The notes under the pieces: generated by a model
Database searches by the model: none
Seen by the model: only the letters and a program-made list of their open reading frames with translations
Told to the model about the DNA's origin: nothing
Part shown: positions 8,699 to 17,632 of the stretch, piece by piece
How the letters are laid out: each line of letters starts with the position of its first letter
Numbering within the stretch: the stretch's first letter is position 1
Program-made: the position numbers and the translations under genes
NCBI RefSeq assembly: GCF_001625365.1
Contig: NZ_LJJF01000002.1
Span: forward strand, 1,275,501-1,339,500
Source of the DNA: Streptomyces sp. MJM8645
Lineage (GTDB): Bacteria > Actinomycetota > Actinomycetes > Streptomycetales > Streptomycetaceae
DNA length: 64,000 nucleotides
Direction of reading: 5' to 3'

Positions 8699-8892
8699 GA
8701 GCCCACCGGTAGCCCCAGGGCAGTCCTACACGCCGGGCGCACCCCGACACCGGGCGTTCGGCCACCAGCCACCAGCCACCGAGATCCGGACAACTCAGGC
8801 CCGCAGCCGTCCGAATTCGCCGGGACCGTCGGCGGCCGGGCGGCGACTGCTTCTACGCTCGCGTCCACACCATGGTCCGAGGGGGGAACGCC

Positions 8893-9537
8893 GTGGCCCG
8901 TAGGCCCGTACGACGACGCCGGTCCACTGCCGCCCGCCGCGCACAACAGGCCCGGGACAACGCGCTGACGCTGGGCATCGCGGCGCTGGTCGCGGTCGCC
9001 GTGGTGTCGTTCGTGCTGACGTGGCTGGCCCACCACCTGCTCCTGGTCGCCGCGCTGCTGGCCGTCGGCCTGGTGGTGTGCGCCGTCGTGCTGCGCCTGC
9101 GGCAACTGGCCCGACGGCGGGAGCTGGCTGCGCGCACGGCGCAGCTGCGGCACATCGGCCCGTTCCTGACCATGAGTCCGAAGGCGTTCGAGCACGCGCT
9201 GGCGGACCTGTGCAGGCGGGACGGGTGCACGAAGGTGACGGTGGTCGGCGGGGCCGGCGACCTCGCGGCGGACGTCCTGGCCACCACCCCGTCCGGACAG
9301 CGGCTCCTCATCCAGGCCAAGCGGTACGGGCCACGGACCTCCGTCGGCTCCCAGGACGTCCAGAAGGTCAACGGCACCTACCGCGACGTCCACCGCTGCG
9401 ACCTGGCGGCCGTGGTGACGACCAGCTCGTTCACCAAGGCCGCCGCCGCGTTCTGCGCGAACGTCGGCATCCACGCCATCGACCGCCGGGCCCTGGCCCT
9501 GTGGGCCGAGGGAACCGGCAAACCCCCCTGGGCCTGA
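8893..9537 (+). CDS. membrane-anchored Mrr-like restriction endonuclease domain protein
   Basis: 214 residues. A very basic N-terminus (RRPVRRRRS) is followed by two adjacent transmembrane helices (about residues 25-73) and a cytoplasmic domain of the Mrr_cat type: FEHALADLCRRDG, then GAGDLAADVLA, LLIQAKRY and VVTTSSFTKAA. The D...QxK arrangement (Asp in AGDLAADV, Gln/Lys in IQAKRY) is the usual active site of this PD-(D/E)xK group. I chose GTG 8893 because AGGGGGG sits seven bases upstream; ATG 8872 is the alternative. Such proteins are candidates for restriction of modified DNA at the membrane. Confidence 0.78.
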   Translation: MARRPVRRRRSTAARRAQQARDNALTLGIAALVAVAVVSFVLTWLAHHLLLVAALLAVGLVVCAVVLRLRQLARRRELAARTAQLRHIGPFLTMSPKAFEHALADLCRRDGCTKVTVVGGAGDLAADVLATTPSGQRLLIQAKRYGPRTSVGSQDVQKVNGTYRDVHRCDLAAVVTTSSFTKAAAAFCANVGIHAIDRRALALWAEGTGKPPWA

Positions 9538-9656
9538 CCGCCCGAACCCCCGGGCCCGCACCGGCCCTGAAGCTTTTTACAGAAGGCCGGAGGGCAGATC
9601 GGTGTGTGCTCTGACCTGTTGGTTCATGCGGTTCGGGCCGGGGTTGTGCATGTGGG

Positions 9657-9688
9657 CGATGGCCTGCACCACGCGGTGCAGGCCATCG
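9657..9688 (+). terminator. rho-independent terminator
   Basis: CGATGGCCTGCACC (9657-9670) and GGTGCAGGCCATCG (9675-9688) form a perfect 14-bp stem with the tetraloop ACGC, followed by CTTTCT. It lies about 120 bp past the Mrr-like gene on the + strand. Confidence 0.8.
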
Positions 9689-9898
9689 CTTTCTGTCGGC
9701 AGCCTCGGAGAATTTGACTGCCAATCAGCGATCGGGGAGAGGCCGTTCTTGACCGACTGACGTGTGAACGTGAGCGCTCGCCGACCGTGTCGACCTTCGA
9801 TCGGTGTGCGTGCTACGTTCCGTGCCCTAACCACAAATAGGCGACCCCGGCAGCGCGCCAACGCTCCGGGGTCCGGCAACAGGAGACCAAACCTCCCG

Positions 9899-10837
9899 AT
9901 GCGTGTCCATCGTAGCGCCCACGTGCGCGATTTCACCGTGCTGCCCAACACCATGCTGCAGTACCGGCGGCTGTCCTACACCGCTCGCGGTCTGCTCGCC
10001 GACCTCCTCTCCCGCCCGGACGGCTGGCGCGAGGACGGCCGACACATGGCCGACACCAGCCCCCAGGGGCGCAGCGCCATCCGCAAGGCGCTCAAGGAGC
10101 TGACCGAGGCGGGCTTCTACCGGGTCGAGAAGATCCGCATGCCCGACGGCACGATCATCACCGAGACCCACGTCTACGACACCCCACAGCCGATGCCGCC
10201 GGGTACCACCCGCCCGGCGCCCGGTGAAGCGACCACCGGCGGCGCTGACGCCCTGGTAAAGAACCCGGCGAAAGAACCCACCCACCCCTCCCGGCAGTCC
10301 CGAGAACCCGTCACCACCGCCGAGCCGCAGACGAGGACGGAAGGGCGGGAGGGGGACTCCGAAGACGACGCGCCGGACGAACAACTCCGCGACGCGGTCG
10401 CCACCCTGTTCCGAGTCATCCGCCCCGAACCACGCCTGCACCTGGGCGAAGCCGAAGCACACGAACTCGCACCCCTGGTCGCCCAATGGCTCGAACGCGG
10501 CAGCACACCCACCGACCTCACCCAAGCCCTGCTACCGGGCCTGCCCACCCCGATGCACTCGGCAACCGCCGTGCTCCGCTACCGCCTGCAGCACAAGATG
10601 CCACCCGACCAACCCGCCGAACGACCCACAGCAACCCGCTACACCGAGTGCACCCAATGCCACGACCCAGTCCCCCACCCCGGCATCTGCCGCACATGCG
10701 CAGGCCTCGGTGCACGAACGCTCGCCGTCGGTGGGGGCGAGGCGGCCACCCGCCGCGGTGTGGCCTGCGCCAGGACGGCCCTGCGGGCCGCGAAGACCGC
10801 CGGCATGAACCTGGGGAGACTGGCCACTGTCGGATAG
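9899..10837 (+). CDS. helix-turn-helix domain protein with C-terminal zinc ribbon
   Basis: 312 residues from ATG 9899. The first 110 residues read like a replication-initiation or Gnt-style winged helix: VLPNTMLQYRRLSYTARGLLADLL, then SAIRKALKELTEAGFYRV. The middle is a Pro/Thr/Glu-rich linker, and a second helical block follows (AHELAPLVAQWLERG, ATAVLRYRLQHKMP). The end has a CxxC...CxxC knuckle (ECTQCHDPVPHPGICRTCAG). Similar proteins are frequent on Streptomyces plasmids and integrative elements; the exact role is unknown. A replication or plasmid-regulatory role is an inference from that context. Confidence 0.7.
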   Translation: MRVHRSAHVRDFTVLPNTMLQYRRLSYTARGLLADLLSRPDGWREDGRHMADTSPQGRSAIRKALKELTEAGFYRVEKIRMPDGTIITETHVYDTPQPMPPGTTRPAPGEATTGGADALVKNPAKEPTHPSRQSREPVTTAEPQTRTEGREGDSEDDAPDEQLRDAVATLFRVIRPEPRLHLGEAEAHELAPLVAQWLERGSTPTDLTQALLPGLPTPMHSATAVLRYRLQHKMPPDQPAERPTATRYTECTQCHDPVPHPGICRTCAGLGARTLAVGGGEAATRRGVACARTALRAAKTAGMNLGRLATVG

Positions 10838-11030
10838 CCCTTCCCCAGCGCCGAGTTCAGGCGCGCGGCCGCAGCCCAGCGCCGGCCCCAGAACACTTCA
10901 AATGAGCGACTCGCAGTTGTTCATACCGTGCCGACGCCACCTGTGAACGTCCACCGTGCGCCGGTACCGTCCTTGTAGCAGCGCGGGCCTGCGGGGCCGG
11001 TGTGGCCACGTTTGAGGAGGAGCACACACG
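10838..11030. other. intergenic region, nothing recognised
   Basis: No gene or clear hairpin is visible between the HTH protein and the kinase-like gene apart from GAGGAGGAG just before 11031, the ribosome binding site of the next gene. Confidence 0.5.
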
Positions 11031-11843
11031 ATGATGCGGATCTTCACCAAGACGTTCACGGAGCCCCACACCCAGCAGCGCTCCCTGGCCCACCACCGCT
11101 GGATCGCCCGCGCCAACCCCGACGTACGCATCCCCCAAGTCGTCCACATCCACCCCACCGCGATCGACTTCGAGCACCTCGACGGCCACCACGGCACCCC
11201 CGACGACCTGCTGACCCTGGCCGACCTCCTCGGCCACCAGCACACCACCGCCCACACCCACGACCTGCACGCCGCCCGCCTGAACACACCCCACACCAGC
11301 GCCGACCTCACCAGCCACGACCACACCAACAACGACGTCACCATCGCCGACTTCGCCGACAGCCGCCGCGAGCGCCTCCACCGGCTGCTGGCCACCGGCA
11401 CCGTACCGGCCCCGCTCCTGACCCCCGGCGCGATCGACGACTGGCTGGAGCAGGCCGCCACCATGCCCGCCGCCTTCTACAAGGACGCCAACCCGCGCAA
11501 CTTCCTCATCACCGACACCACGGTCGCCGTCATCGACTTCGACTCCCTCACCCTCGCCCCTTTCGGCTACGACCTCGCCAAGATCATCGTCACCATCGCC
11601 ATGACCGCCGGCCCCCTGCCCGAGGACACCATCCGGCGGACCGTAGCCGCCTACAACCGCCATCCCGAGCAACGCGGTCTTCCCGGCTGCTCCTGGCGGG
11701 AGTTCGCCGCATGGTGCGAGTTCCACCACATCCTCACCACGCCCCACCACGGCACCAACGGCTACCGGTACAGCTGGCACGCGATCAGGCCGACCTGGAC
11801 CACCGACATCCTCCGGAACTCCGACAAGGAGTCCGCACCGTGA
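11031..11843 (+). CDS. aminoglycoside-phosphotransferase-like kinase
   Basis: 270 residues. The catalytic part is clear: FYKDANPRNFL corresponds to the HxDxxxxN loop of APH/choline-kinase folds with Lys in place of His, and VIDFDSL is the metal-binding IDFD motif. The N-terminal lobe is short and lacks an obvious glycine loop. A GAGGAGGAG ribosome site precedes the ATG. It could phosphorylate a small hydroxylated metabolite or antibiotic; no evidence points to a specific substrate. It is a single gene with the next start 188 bp downstream. Confidence 0.75.
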   Translation: MMRIFTKTFTEPHTQQRSLAHHRWIARANPDVRIPQVVHIHPTAIDFEHLDGHHGTPDDLLTLADLLGHQHTTAHTHDLHAARLNTPHTSADLTSHDHTNNDVTIADFADSRRERLHRLLATGTVPAPLLTPGAIDDWLEQAATMPAAFYKDANPRNFLITDTTVAVIDFDSLTLAPFGYDLAKIIVTIAMTAGPLPEDTIRRTVAAYNRHPEQRGLPGCSWREFAAWCEFHHILTTPHHGTNGYRYSWHAIRPTWTTDILRNSDKESAP

Positions 11844-12030
11844 CGAACAGCAGCATGACGCTCCATTCGGTCTATCAACCGACAATGTGACACATCTGCG
11901 TGATGATCCGATTTCAGACGGTGATCGACGCGTTCTCGACAGTCCCACCGATCCGCTCATCGCGCACGGGCCCTTGCCGCCACGCTGTACCCGCCGCCAC
12001 CCCTACGGGTGCGCGAGATCAGGAGGGGAC

Positions 12031-13218
12031 ATGGCGAGGGGCACCGCCCACCAGGTCGAACTGCTACGCGCAGAAGTCGGGACGGCCCTTCAGGCCGGCC
12101 TGGAGGAGATCCGCAACCACACCGACAGCCTGCGAGCCGAACTCACCGCGACACTGGCGGCCGGCCTGAGCGAACACCGCGACGAGTTCTTCGAGGCGAT
12201 CGCCAGAGGGCAGCAGGAAACCAGCCGCGCCCACCAGGACAACCGCAGCCTCCACCGCCAGTTGGGCAACCTGCGCAACGAACTCAGCACTCGGCAGAGC
12301 AGCGGCCGCGCCTCCCTGGACGACGGCCCCGCCGAGGCGCCCCTGGCCGCCGTCGACTCCCCCGAGGCCGCGGGCCAGCCGACGGAAGCCGCTCACCCGC
12401 CCGGCGATGATGCCAGCAGCAACTCCCCCGGTACCAACGAACTCCCCGGCGCCGAGCCCCCGGCATCCGAGCAGGCCGCACAGCAGGCCACAGAGCCGAC
12501 CTCCCCCTCCGTGACCGGCAAGGCCGCGGAATCCGACAGCGAGGAGACAACCGTGTCCGAGACCACCCCTGCCGACGACGCGCCGACCGCCCCGCACGTC
12601 CTCGCCGAGGACCAGCTCAGCCAGATCGCGACCGAGGTCGCCGCCGAGGTCGCCGCCCAACTCGTAGACCTGCTCCGTCCCTCCGGCCCCACGGAGCAGG
12701 ACACGAAGGTCGATCTGGAGAACACGGAAGCAGTCACGCCGGACCAAGCCGTGATCGACGACCTCCCGAGCGGCCTCGCCGACGACGTGTCCGGTCTCAT
12801 CCCGGAGCCCTTCCTCTGGGAGAACCACGTCAACACCCTTCTCAAGGCCGCAGCCGTGAAGACCGTCGCGATCTCCTGCCACCCCGAGACCTGGGACTTC
12901 CTGGCCGCCCAGGCCGAGGGCGCCGACCACTTCTCGAAGCCGGTCAACGACGGCAACGAGGACACGATCCTGTCCGGCCCCAGCACCATCGCCCTCCTCA
13001 ACGCGCTCCGGGAAACCGCCTACAGCGGAGTCGGCAGCGGCAACGGCAGCTGCACCAGCATCGGAACGTGGGCCCTCGCCGTCACCAGCTACGAGCGCAT
13101 CGCCGCCGTCATCAACAGCACCCGGCCCGCCGACGAGCAGGCCGGCACCGACCGCCTGCACCAGCCGCACATCGTCCTCGACGACCGCAGCACCACCAAC
13201 TCGCCCGCCACCAACTGA
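12031..13218 (+). CDS. hypothetical coiled-coil protein with conserved C-terminal domain
   Basis: 395 residues starting at ATG 12031 after AGGAGGGG. Residues 1-90 predict a coiled coil (repeated Leu/Glu/Arg heptads: HQVELLRAEVGTALQAG, SLHRQLGNLRNEL). Residues 95-200 are a Pro/Ala/Glu/Ser linker. The C-terminal 160 residues form a compact domain with LIPEPFLWENHVNTLLKAA, SCHPETWDFL and a Gly/Ser/Asn loop (GVGSGNGSC). I do not recognise the family. The architecture (coil, disordered linker, domain) suggests an oligomeric scaffold. Confidence 0.6.
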   Translation: MARGTAHQVELLRAEVGTALQAGLEEIRNHTDSLRAELTATLAAGLSEHRDEFFEAIARGQQETSRAHQDNRSLHRQLGNLRNELSTRQSSGRASLDDGPAEAPLAAVDSPEAAGQPTEAAHPPGDDASSNSPGTNELPGAEPPASEQAAQQATEPTSPSVTGKAAESDSEETTVSETTPADDAPTAPHVLAEDQLSQIATEVAAEVAAQLVDLLRPSGPTEQDTKVDLENTEAVTPDQAVIDDLPSGLADDVSGLIPEPFLWENHVNTLLKAAAVKTVAISCHPETWDFLAAQAEGADHFSKPVNDGNEDTILSGPSTIALLNALRETAYSGVGSGNGSCTSIGTWALAVTSYERIAAVINSTRPADEQAGTDRLHQPHIVLDDRSTTNSPATN

Positions 13219-13308
13219 CCCACCGACACAGACATCAAGTCACGGGCTCACCGGGATCAACAACTGCACGAACGACAGAACGTCACCACCCGCCTGCCCG
13301 ACGCCTGG

Positions 13309-13349
13309 CACCGGCCGCACCGGCCGCACCGGCCGCACCGGCCGCACCG
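13309..13349. repeat. 9-bp tandem repeat (CACCGGCCG x4)
   Basis: Four perfect head-to-tail copies of CACCGGCCG plus a partial fifth, ending 13 bases before the ADP-ribosylglycohydrolase start codon. Copy number could vary and change promoter or leader spacing. Confidence 0.8.
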
Positions 13350-13362
13350 ATAGCCTGCACCA

Positions 13363-14292
13363 ATGAAGCGGATTCAGCGGGCTGCCGGCGTGGTTGTCGG
13401 CTCGGCTGTGGGTGACGCGCTTGGAGCCCCTTTTGAGTTCGGTCCCCAAGGAGCGTTCTCTGCGCGGTTCCCCGTCCCCGGTGCCGGTGCCGAGATGTGC
13501 GGAGGTGGCGGCTGGGATCCGGGCGAGGCCACGGACGACACGCAGATGGCCGTGCTGGTGGCGGAGTCACTGGTCCAGCGGGGCGGGCTGGACCTGTCGG
13601 ATATCTTCGGCCGCTTCCAGCGGTGGGCGGCATCCGAACCCAAGGACATCGGCTTGCAGACCGAGGACGTCCTCACCAACGGCATGCCCTGGGACCTGGC
13701 CGCCGCGATCCACTTCCAGGTCAACCTGCGGGCAGCAGGTAATGGCTCGTTGATGCGGGCATCGACATCCGCGGTCCACTTCGCACGTGCGGGACAGGCC
13801 GCCACCATGGATGCCGCTCGGCGCATCGCCGCCCTCACCCACGGCGACCGCGCCGCCTGGGAAGGCACCGCGATCTTCCACGAACTCATACGCGTCACGC
13901 TGGAGGACAACGACGCCCTCCGCGCGCTCCCTGACATTCTGGCGCTCATCCATCCCGATCACCGCCCGCGATACGCGACGGTCCTCGATCCCGACTGGCA
14001 CCCGGACCAGGCAACCGAGTTCAACGGCGCCGTCTGGCCCTGCCTGGGGTCAGCGGTCTGGGCTCTGCGCACCACGACGAGCTTCGAGGGCGCGCTGCGC
14101 GCGGCCGTCGACCTGGGCGGCGACACGGACACCGTCGCCGCGGTCACCGGCGGGCTTGCGGGTGCCCGTTACGGACTGGACGCGATCCCCTCCCGATGGA
14201 CCGAGCCGCTGCACATCCCGCTACCGGGTTCCGGCGGACGGGTCCTGCAACTGTCCGATCTCCTTGACCTGGTGGACGGCCTCGGGGGCTGA
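13363..14292 (+). CDS. ADP-ribosylglycohydrolase (DraG/ARH family)
   Basis: 309 residues. Metal-binding motifs of the family are intact: GDALGAPFE near the N-terminus, ATDDTQMAV (residues about 57-65) and the C-terminal DLGGDTDTVAAVTGGLAGA. These ligate the two Mg2+ ions used to hydrolyse ADP-ribose from modified arginine (DraG, ARH1) or related substrates. It is followed 127 bp later by the coupled pair at 14419-16463. ADP-ribosylhydrolases often travel with ADP-ribosylating toxins or DNA/RNA-modifying defence systems, but no partner transferase is seen here. Confidence 0.9.
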   Translation: MKRIQRAAGVVVGSAVGDALGAPFEFGPQGAFSARFPVPGAGAEMCGGGGWDPGEATDDTQMAVLVAESLVQRGGLDLSDIFGRFQRWAASEPKDIGLQTEDVLTNGMPWDLAAAIHFQVNLRAAGNGSLMRASTSAVHFARAGQAATMDAARRIAALTHGDRAAWEGTAIFHELIRVTLEDNDALRALPDILALIHPDHRPRYATVLDPDWHPDQATEFNGAVWPCLGSAVWALRTTTSFEGALRAAVDLGGDTDTVAAVTGGLAGARYGLDAIPSRWTEPLHIPLPGSGGRVLQLSDLLDLVDGLGG

Positions 14293-14418
14293 CCTCGCCC
14301 GAGAACTCGCGGCGCGCCACCGACCGGTATGACGACAGGACCGCGACCGGTCCAGCGAAAGCTCACTGCGCACCCGGGCGCGCGAGGCGTTGTCATAGGG
14401 GCTTGGCAGGATGCTCCC

Positions 14419-15150
14419 ATGCTCGCCATCCGTCCTGACCAACACCATGACGATCAGTCAGATCACCCCGACCTCCGGGGTGACTTCGAGGTGCACCTGA
14501 CCGTGGAGCCCGGCGCCGCCGAGGCGCTGGCCGGGTGGGCCGACGGTCATGGCCTGAAGTTCACCCACATCCTGCTGGCGCGCGGTGCGGCGCCCTCGCA
14601 GCCAATGCTCACCCTGCGCGCCAACGGCTCGTTGGACGAGGTCACTGCGGCGACGTCCCGCACCACGGGCCGGCTGGTTCGGGCCGGGTTCACGGTCCTG
14701 CGGACGAAGATCGAGGCCACGCCGTGGGCGGAGGGCGTTCCGGTCTCGGACGAGGATGCCGTGCCGCACGGGGAGCGCCGGTACTTCGAACACCACGTCA
14801 AGCTGCTGCTTCCGGACCCGCTTCCCACGGCCGACCTCGCCGAGCTGGCCGTCCGCCACGGCGCGCACCTGTCGCACAACCCCCGCCGAATACGCGACGA
14901 CGGCCGGCGCGAGTGGTTCGTGACCCAGCGGTGCCGCCTGGTCGGCCTGAGCACCGCGGGCCACCGCCTGGACGCGCTGCTCCTGAGCCTTGCCGCCGAC
15001 GGTCGCGAGGTGGTGTCGGTGGAGCGCGAGTTCGTCGCCGTGGACAGCGCCGAGGCCCTGGACGAGGGATGGATCAGCGAGCACGAGCACGAGCAGAACC
15101 ACGAACGCGAACAGAAGCACGAGCAAGAGCAAGAGGGAGACCCGCGATGA
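14419..15150 (+). CDS. hypothetical protein coupled to AbiEii-like gene
   Basis: 243 residues from ATG 14419 (open frame to 14329). Two similar halves seem present: one beginning DFEVHLTVEPGAAEALAGWA, the second YFEHHVKLLLPDPLPTADLA, each followed by a helix and strands ending in an Arg/Val-rich segment. The last 25 residues alternate His, Glu, Gln and Lys (SEHEHEQNHEREQ). I do not recognise the family. Its stop overlaps the start of the nucleotidyltransferase gene (ATGA), so the two proteins are probably made in fixed ratio and may interact, for example as antitoxin and toxin or as partner subunits. Confidence 0.65.
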   Translation: MLAIRPDQHHDDQSDHPDLRGDFEVHLTVEPGAAEALAGWADGHGLKFTHILLARGAAPSQPMLTLRANGSLDEVTAATSRTTGRLVRAGFTVLRTKIEATPWAEGVPVSDEDAVPHGERRYFEHHVKLLLPDPLPTADLAELAVRHGAHLSHNPRRIRDDGRREWFVTQRCRLVGLSTAGHRLDALLLSLAADGREVVSVEREFVAVDSAEALDEGWISEHEHEQNHEREQKHEQEQEGDPR

Positions 15151-16463
15151 CCGAGGACCAGCCCCAGTCGCCAGTGGCGTGGGAGGAACTGCAATACGGG
15201 CCGTGGCAGGGCGTCCGGCTTCCCCGGCAGCCACCGCCGGAGGACGTCCGCGAGGACCGGGGCCTGCCCAGGAGCGTCCGGCCGATCGACGACGAGGCGG
15301 TGAGCCAGCAGCCGGTCTTCGACCCCGCCCTCGCCGGGTACGCCCGGGCCCTGCGGCCCAGTGAACCCGCCTTCACCGACCCGCAGCTCGCCCAACGGTG
15401 GCTCGCCGCGCGGCGCGAGGCGCTGAACACCGTGCTGTCCGCCGTCGCCGGCTCGCAGTGGGCCGAGCACTTGGTCCTGCGCGGGAGCGTCCTGCTGCGG
15501 GCCTGGTACGGCGAGCAGGCGCGGGAGCCGGGGGACTTGGACTTCGTGGTCCGCCCGACGGATTGGCAGCTGGAGGACGAGCGCACGGACCGCATGTTCG
15601 AGGAGCTTGCCGCCGACGCCGAACGGCGCTCGGGTACGGTGCGGCTGCACGCGGACCAGGCGGTCAGCGACGAGATCTGGACGTACAGCCGGATTCCCGG
15701 GCGCCGGCTCGTCCTGCCGTGGTCGGCACCCGGCATCCCCGGCGGGACCGTCCAGTTGGACTTCGTCTTCACCGAACACCTGCCCGTCCCCCCGGAGTCC
15801 TACCAGCTCCCCGGCGTCACGGGCCGGTTGTTCGCCGCCACGCCACAGCTCTCCCTCGCGTGGAAGATCCTCTGGCTGGCCTCGGACGACCACCCCCAGG
15901 GCAAAGACCTCTACGACGCGATCCTGCTCTCGCGCACCGACGGGGTGCCCTATGACCTGCTGCGGCAGGTCTTCACCCAGTCCGACGAGACCTGGTCGCG
16001 CTGCCCGCTCCTCCCGGAGCAGATCTCCGGGCTCTACGTCGACTGGGACGAATTCGCCAAGGACTACCCGCAGTTCACCGGACCCGTGGAGGAGTACCCG
16101 GCGCAGCTGCTCGCCGGGCTCCACGCGACCTTCGCCGACCACGGCGAGTACGCACTGCGCGCCCAGTGGCTGGCCCCGCTGATCGAGGAACTGCGGGAGG
16201 TGCTCGCGCGCGAGGGCATGGACGAGGTCCAGCTACGGATGTCCCGGCAGCATACGGCCGCGGACAACTCCCTGGTGATCACCCGCGAACTGCTGCGCGG
16301 CGGCCTCGGCGGCACCCTCGAAGACGCCCGCCGCGCGGTCGCCGCCCACCTCGGCGACAAACCGGACCGGAAGACCCGCAAGCTGGCGGAGGCCGCCGCC
16401 CGCTACGCCGCCGAGCTCGCCGAGCTCACCGACGAGCCCCCGGCGGACGGCACCCACAGCTGA
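15147..16463 (+). CDS. nucleotidyltransferase, AbiEii/AbiGii toxin family
   Basis: 438 residues. The nucleotidyltransferase core is LVLRGSVLLRAWYG followed by EPGDLDFVV, the GS...DxD pattern of DNA polymerase beta-like transferases. SLAWKILWLASDDHPQGKDLYDAILL carries the conserved Lys-x-x-D region seen in AbiEii toxins. It is longer than typical AbiEii (about 300 residues), with an extra C-terminal helical part rich in Arg/Ala. AbiEii enzymes nucleotidylate tRNA or other targets in abortive phage defence; here that role is inferred. Translationally coupled to the gene upstream. Confidence 0.8.
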   Translation: MTEDQPQSPVAWEELQYGPWQGVRLPRQPPPEDVREDRGLPRSVRPIDDEAVSQQPVFDPALAGYARALRPSEPAFTDPQLAQRWLAARREALNTVLSAVAGSQWAEHLVLRGSVLLRAWYGEQAREPGDLDFVVRPTDWQLEDERTDRMFEELAADAERRSGTVRLHADQAVSDEIWTYSRIPGRRLVLPWSAPGIPGGTVQLDFVFTEHLPVPPESYQLPGVTGRLFAATPQLSLAWKILWLASDDHPQGKDLYDAILLSRTDGVPYDLLRQVFTQSDETWSRCPLLPEQISGLYVDWDEFAKDYPQFTGPVEEYPAQLLAGLHATFADHGEYALRAQWLAPLIEELREVLAREGMDEVQLRMSRQHTAADNSLVITRELLRGGLGGTLEDARRAVAAHLGDKPDRKTRKLAEAAARYAAELAELTDEPPADGTHS

Positions 16464-16522
16464 CACCGACCCGGGCGGGTACCCGACACGGGAAGAGGTT
16501 CCCGACCACCGAGAAAGCCCAA

Positions 16523-16577
16523 GGCTCGCCGACCGACCGACCGTGGCCCGGTCGGTCGGTCAGTCAGTCGGCGAGCC
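16523..16577 (+). terminator. strong hairpin between convergent genes
   Basis: GGCTCGCCGAC (16523-16533) pairs with GTCGGCGAGCC (16567-16577), and inside this CGACCGACCG pairs with CGGTCGGTCG. It ends the AbiEii-like transcript and, on the other strand, the hydrolase transcript. The GACC/GGTC repeats could slip. Confidence 0.75.
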
Positions 16578-16590
16578 GGGAAGGGGAGGT

Positions 16591-17469
16591 TCAGCGGGCC
16601 AGCAGCTCCCGGATCGCCTCCGCGATCTCGTCGGGAGCCTCCTCGGCCATGAAGTGCCCCGCCCGGGTCAGCCGGTGGTCGAGGTCCGGCGCCCACGCCT
16701 TCCACACCGCGGCCGCGTCGTAGCCCAGCTGCGCGCCCCAGTCCTGCTGGACGACCGTCACGGGCATGGCCAGCTGCGACCCCGCGTCCAGGTCCGCTCG
16801 GTCGTGCGTGACGTCGATGCCCGCCGAGGCCCGGTAGTCCGCGACGATCGACGTCACCGCCGCCGCGCTCGCCCGCAGGTATTCGGCACGGACATCCTCG
16901 GGAACGGCGGTCGCGTCGTTGGCCCAGGAGTCGAGGAACGAGCCGAAGAACGCGTCCGCGCTGTTGGCGATCATCGTCTCCGGCAGGCCCGGCGGCTGCG
17001 CCATCAGGAAGAGGTGGTAGCCGACCGCCGCCGGAGCGCCGTGCAGGACGTTCCACATGTCGAGGGTCGGCACGACGTCGAGGATGCCCAGGTGCGTGAC
17101 GGTCTCAGGGTGGTCCAGCCCCGCCCGGAAGGCGACCAGGGCGCCCCGGTCGTGGCCGACGAGGGCGAAGCGCTCGTGGCCGAGGGCGGCCGCCAAGGTC
17201 ACGACGTCGGCGGCCATGGTGCGCTTGGCGTACACCTCCGGGTCGGTGGCCGCCGGCTTGTCGCTGGCACCGTAGCCCCGCAGGTCAGGGCAGATCACCG
17301 TGTGTTCGTCGGCGAGCCGCTCGGCAACGTGGCGCCACATCAGGTGGGTCTGGGGGAAACCGTGCAACAGCACGACCGGGCTCCCGCTGCCGCCGACGGC
17401 GGCAGCCAGCTCCACCCCGTCCGCACCGGGCAGGCGGACGGGGTCGAAGCCGGGAATGGTGAGCGTCAT
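16591..17469 (-). CDS. alpha/beta-hydrolase (epoxide hydrolase/haloacetate dehalogenase type)
   Basis: 292 residues. Family marks are VVLLHGFPQTHLMWRHVA (residues about 31-48), DLRGYGASDKP, and the elbow VGHDRGALVAFR, where Asp is the nucleophile, the arrangement of haloalkane/haloacetate dehalogenases and epoxide hydrolases. The cap region contains several Trp/Tyr, and the C-terminal AGHFMAEEAP supplies the catalytic His. Divergent from the BTAD regulator gene 163 bp away, which may control it. Confidence 0.88.
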   Translation of the reverse strand: MTLTIPGFDPVRLPGADGVELAAAVGGSGSPVVLLHGFPQTHLMWRHVAERLADEHTVICPDLRGYGASDKPAATDPEVYAKRTMAADVVTLAAALGHERFALVGHDRGALVAFRAGLDHPETVTHLGILDVVPTLDMWNVLHGAPAAVGYHLFLMAQPPGLPETMIANSADAFFGSFLDSWANDATAVPEDVRAEYLRASAAAVTSIVADYRASAGIDVTHDRADLDAGSQLAMPVTVVQQDWGAQLGYDAAAVWKAWAPDLDHRLTRAGHFMAEEAPDEIAEAIRELLAR

Positions 17470-17632
17470 GAAAGGCCATCCTTGTCGGTCGGGGGCTGAC
17501 CGGGCCAGCCTGGGCGACGGCGATCAGCAACGGATCAGTACCTGCCACCAGTACGGGCCGGTCGCTACGCGCCGATCAGCAGCCGATCAGTACGGTCAAG
17601 CGCAGCCGACCCCCGGCGCGGAGGATGGGGGC

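Noticed and set aside
12064..13170. Gly-rich minus-strand open frame antisense to the coiled-coil gene
   Set aside because: Low-complexity shadow; the plus-strand gene has a strong ribosome site.
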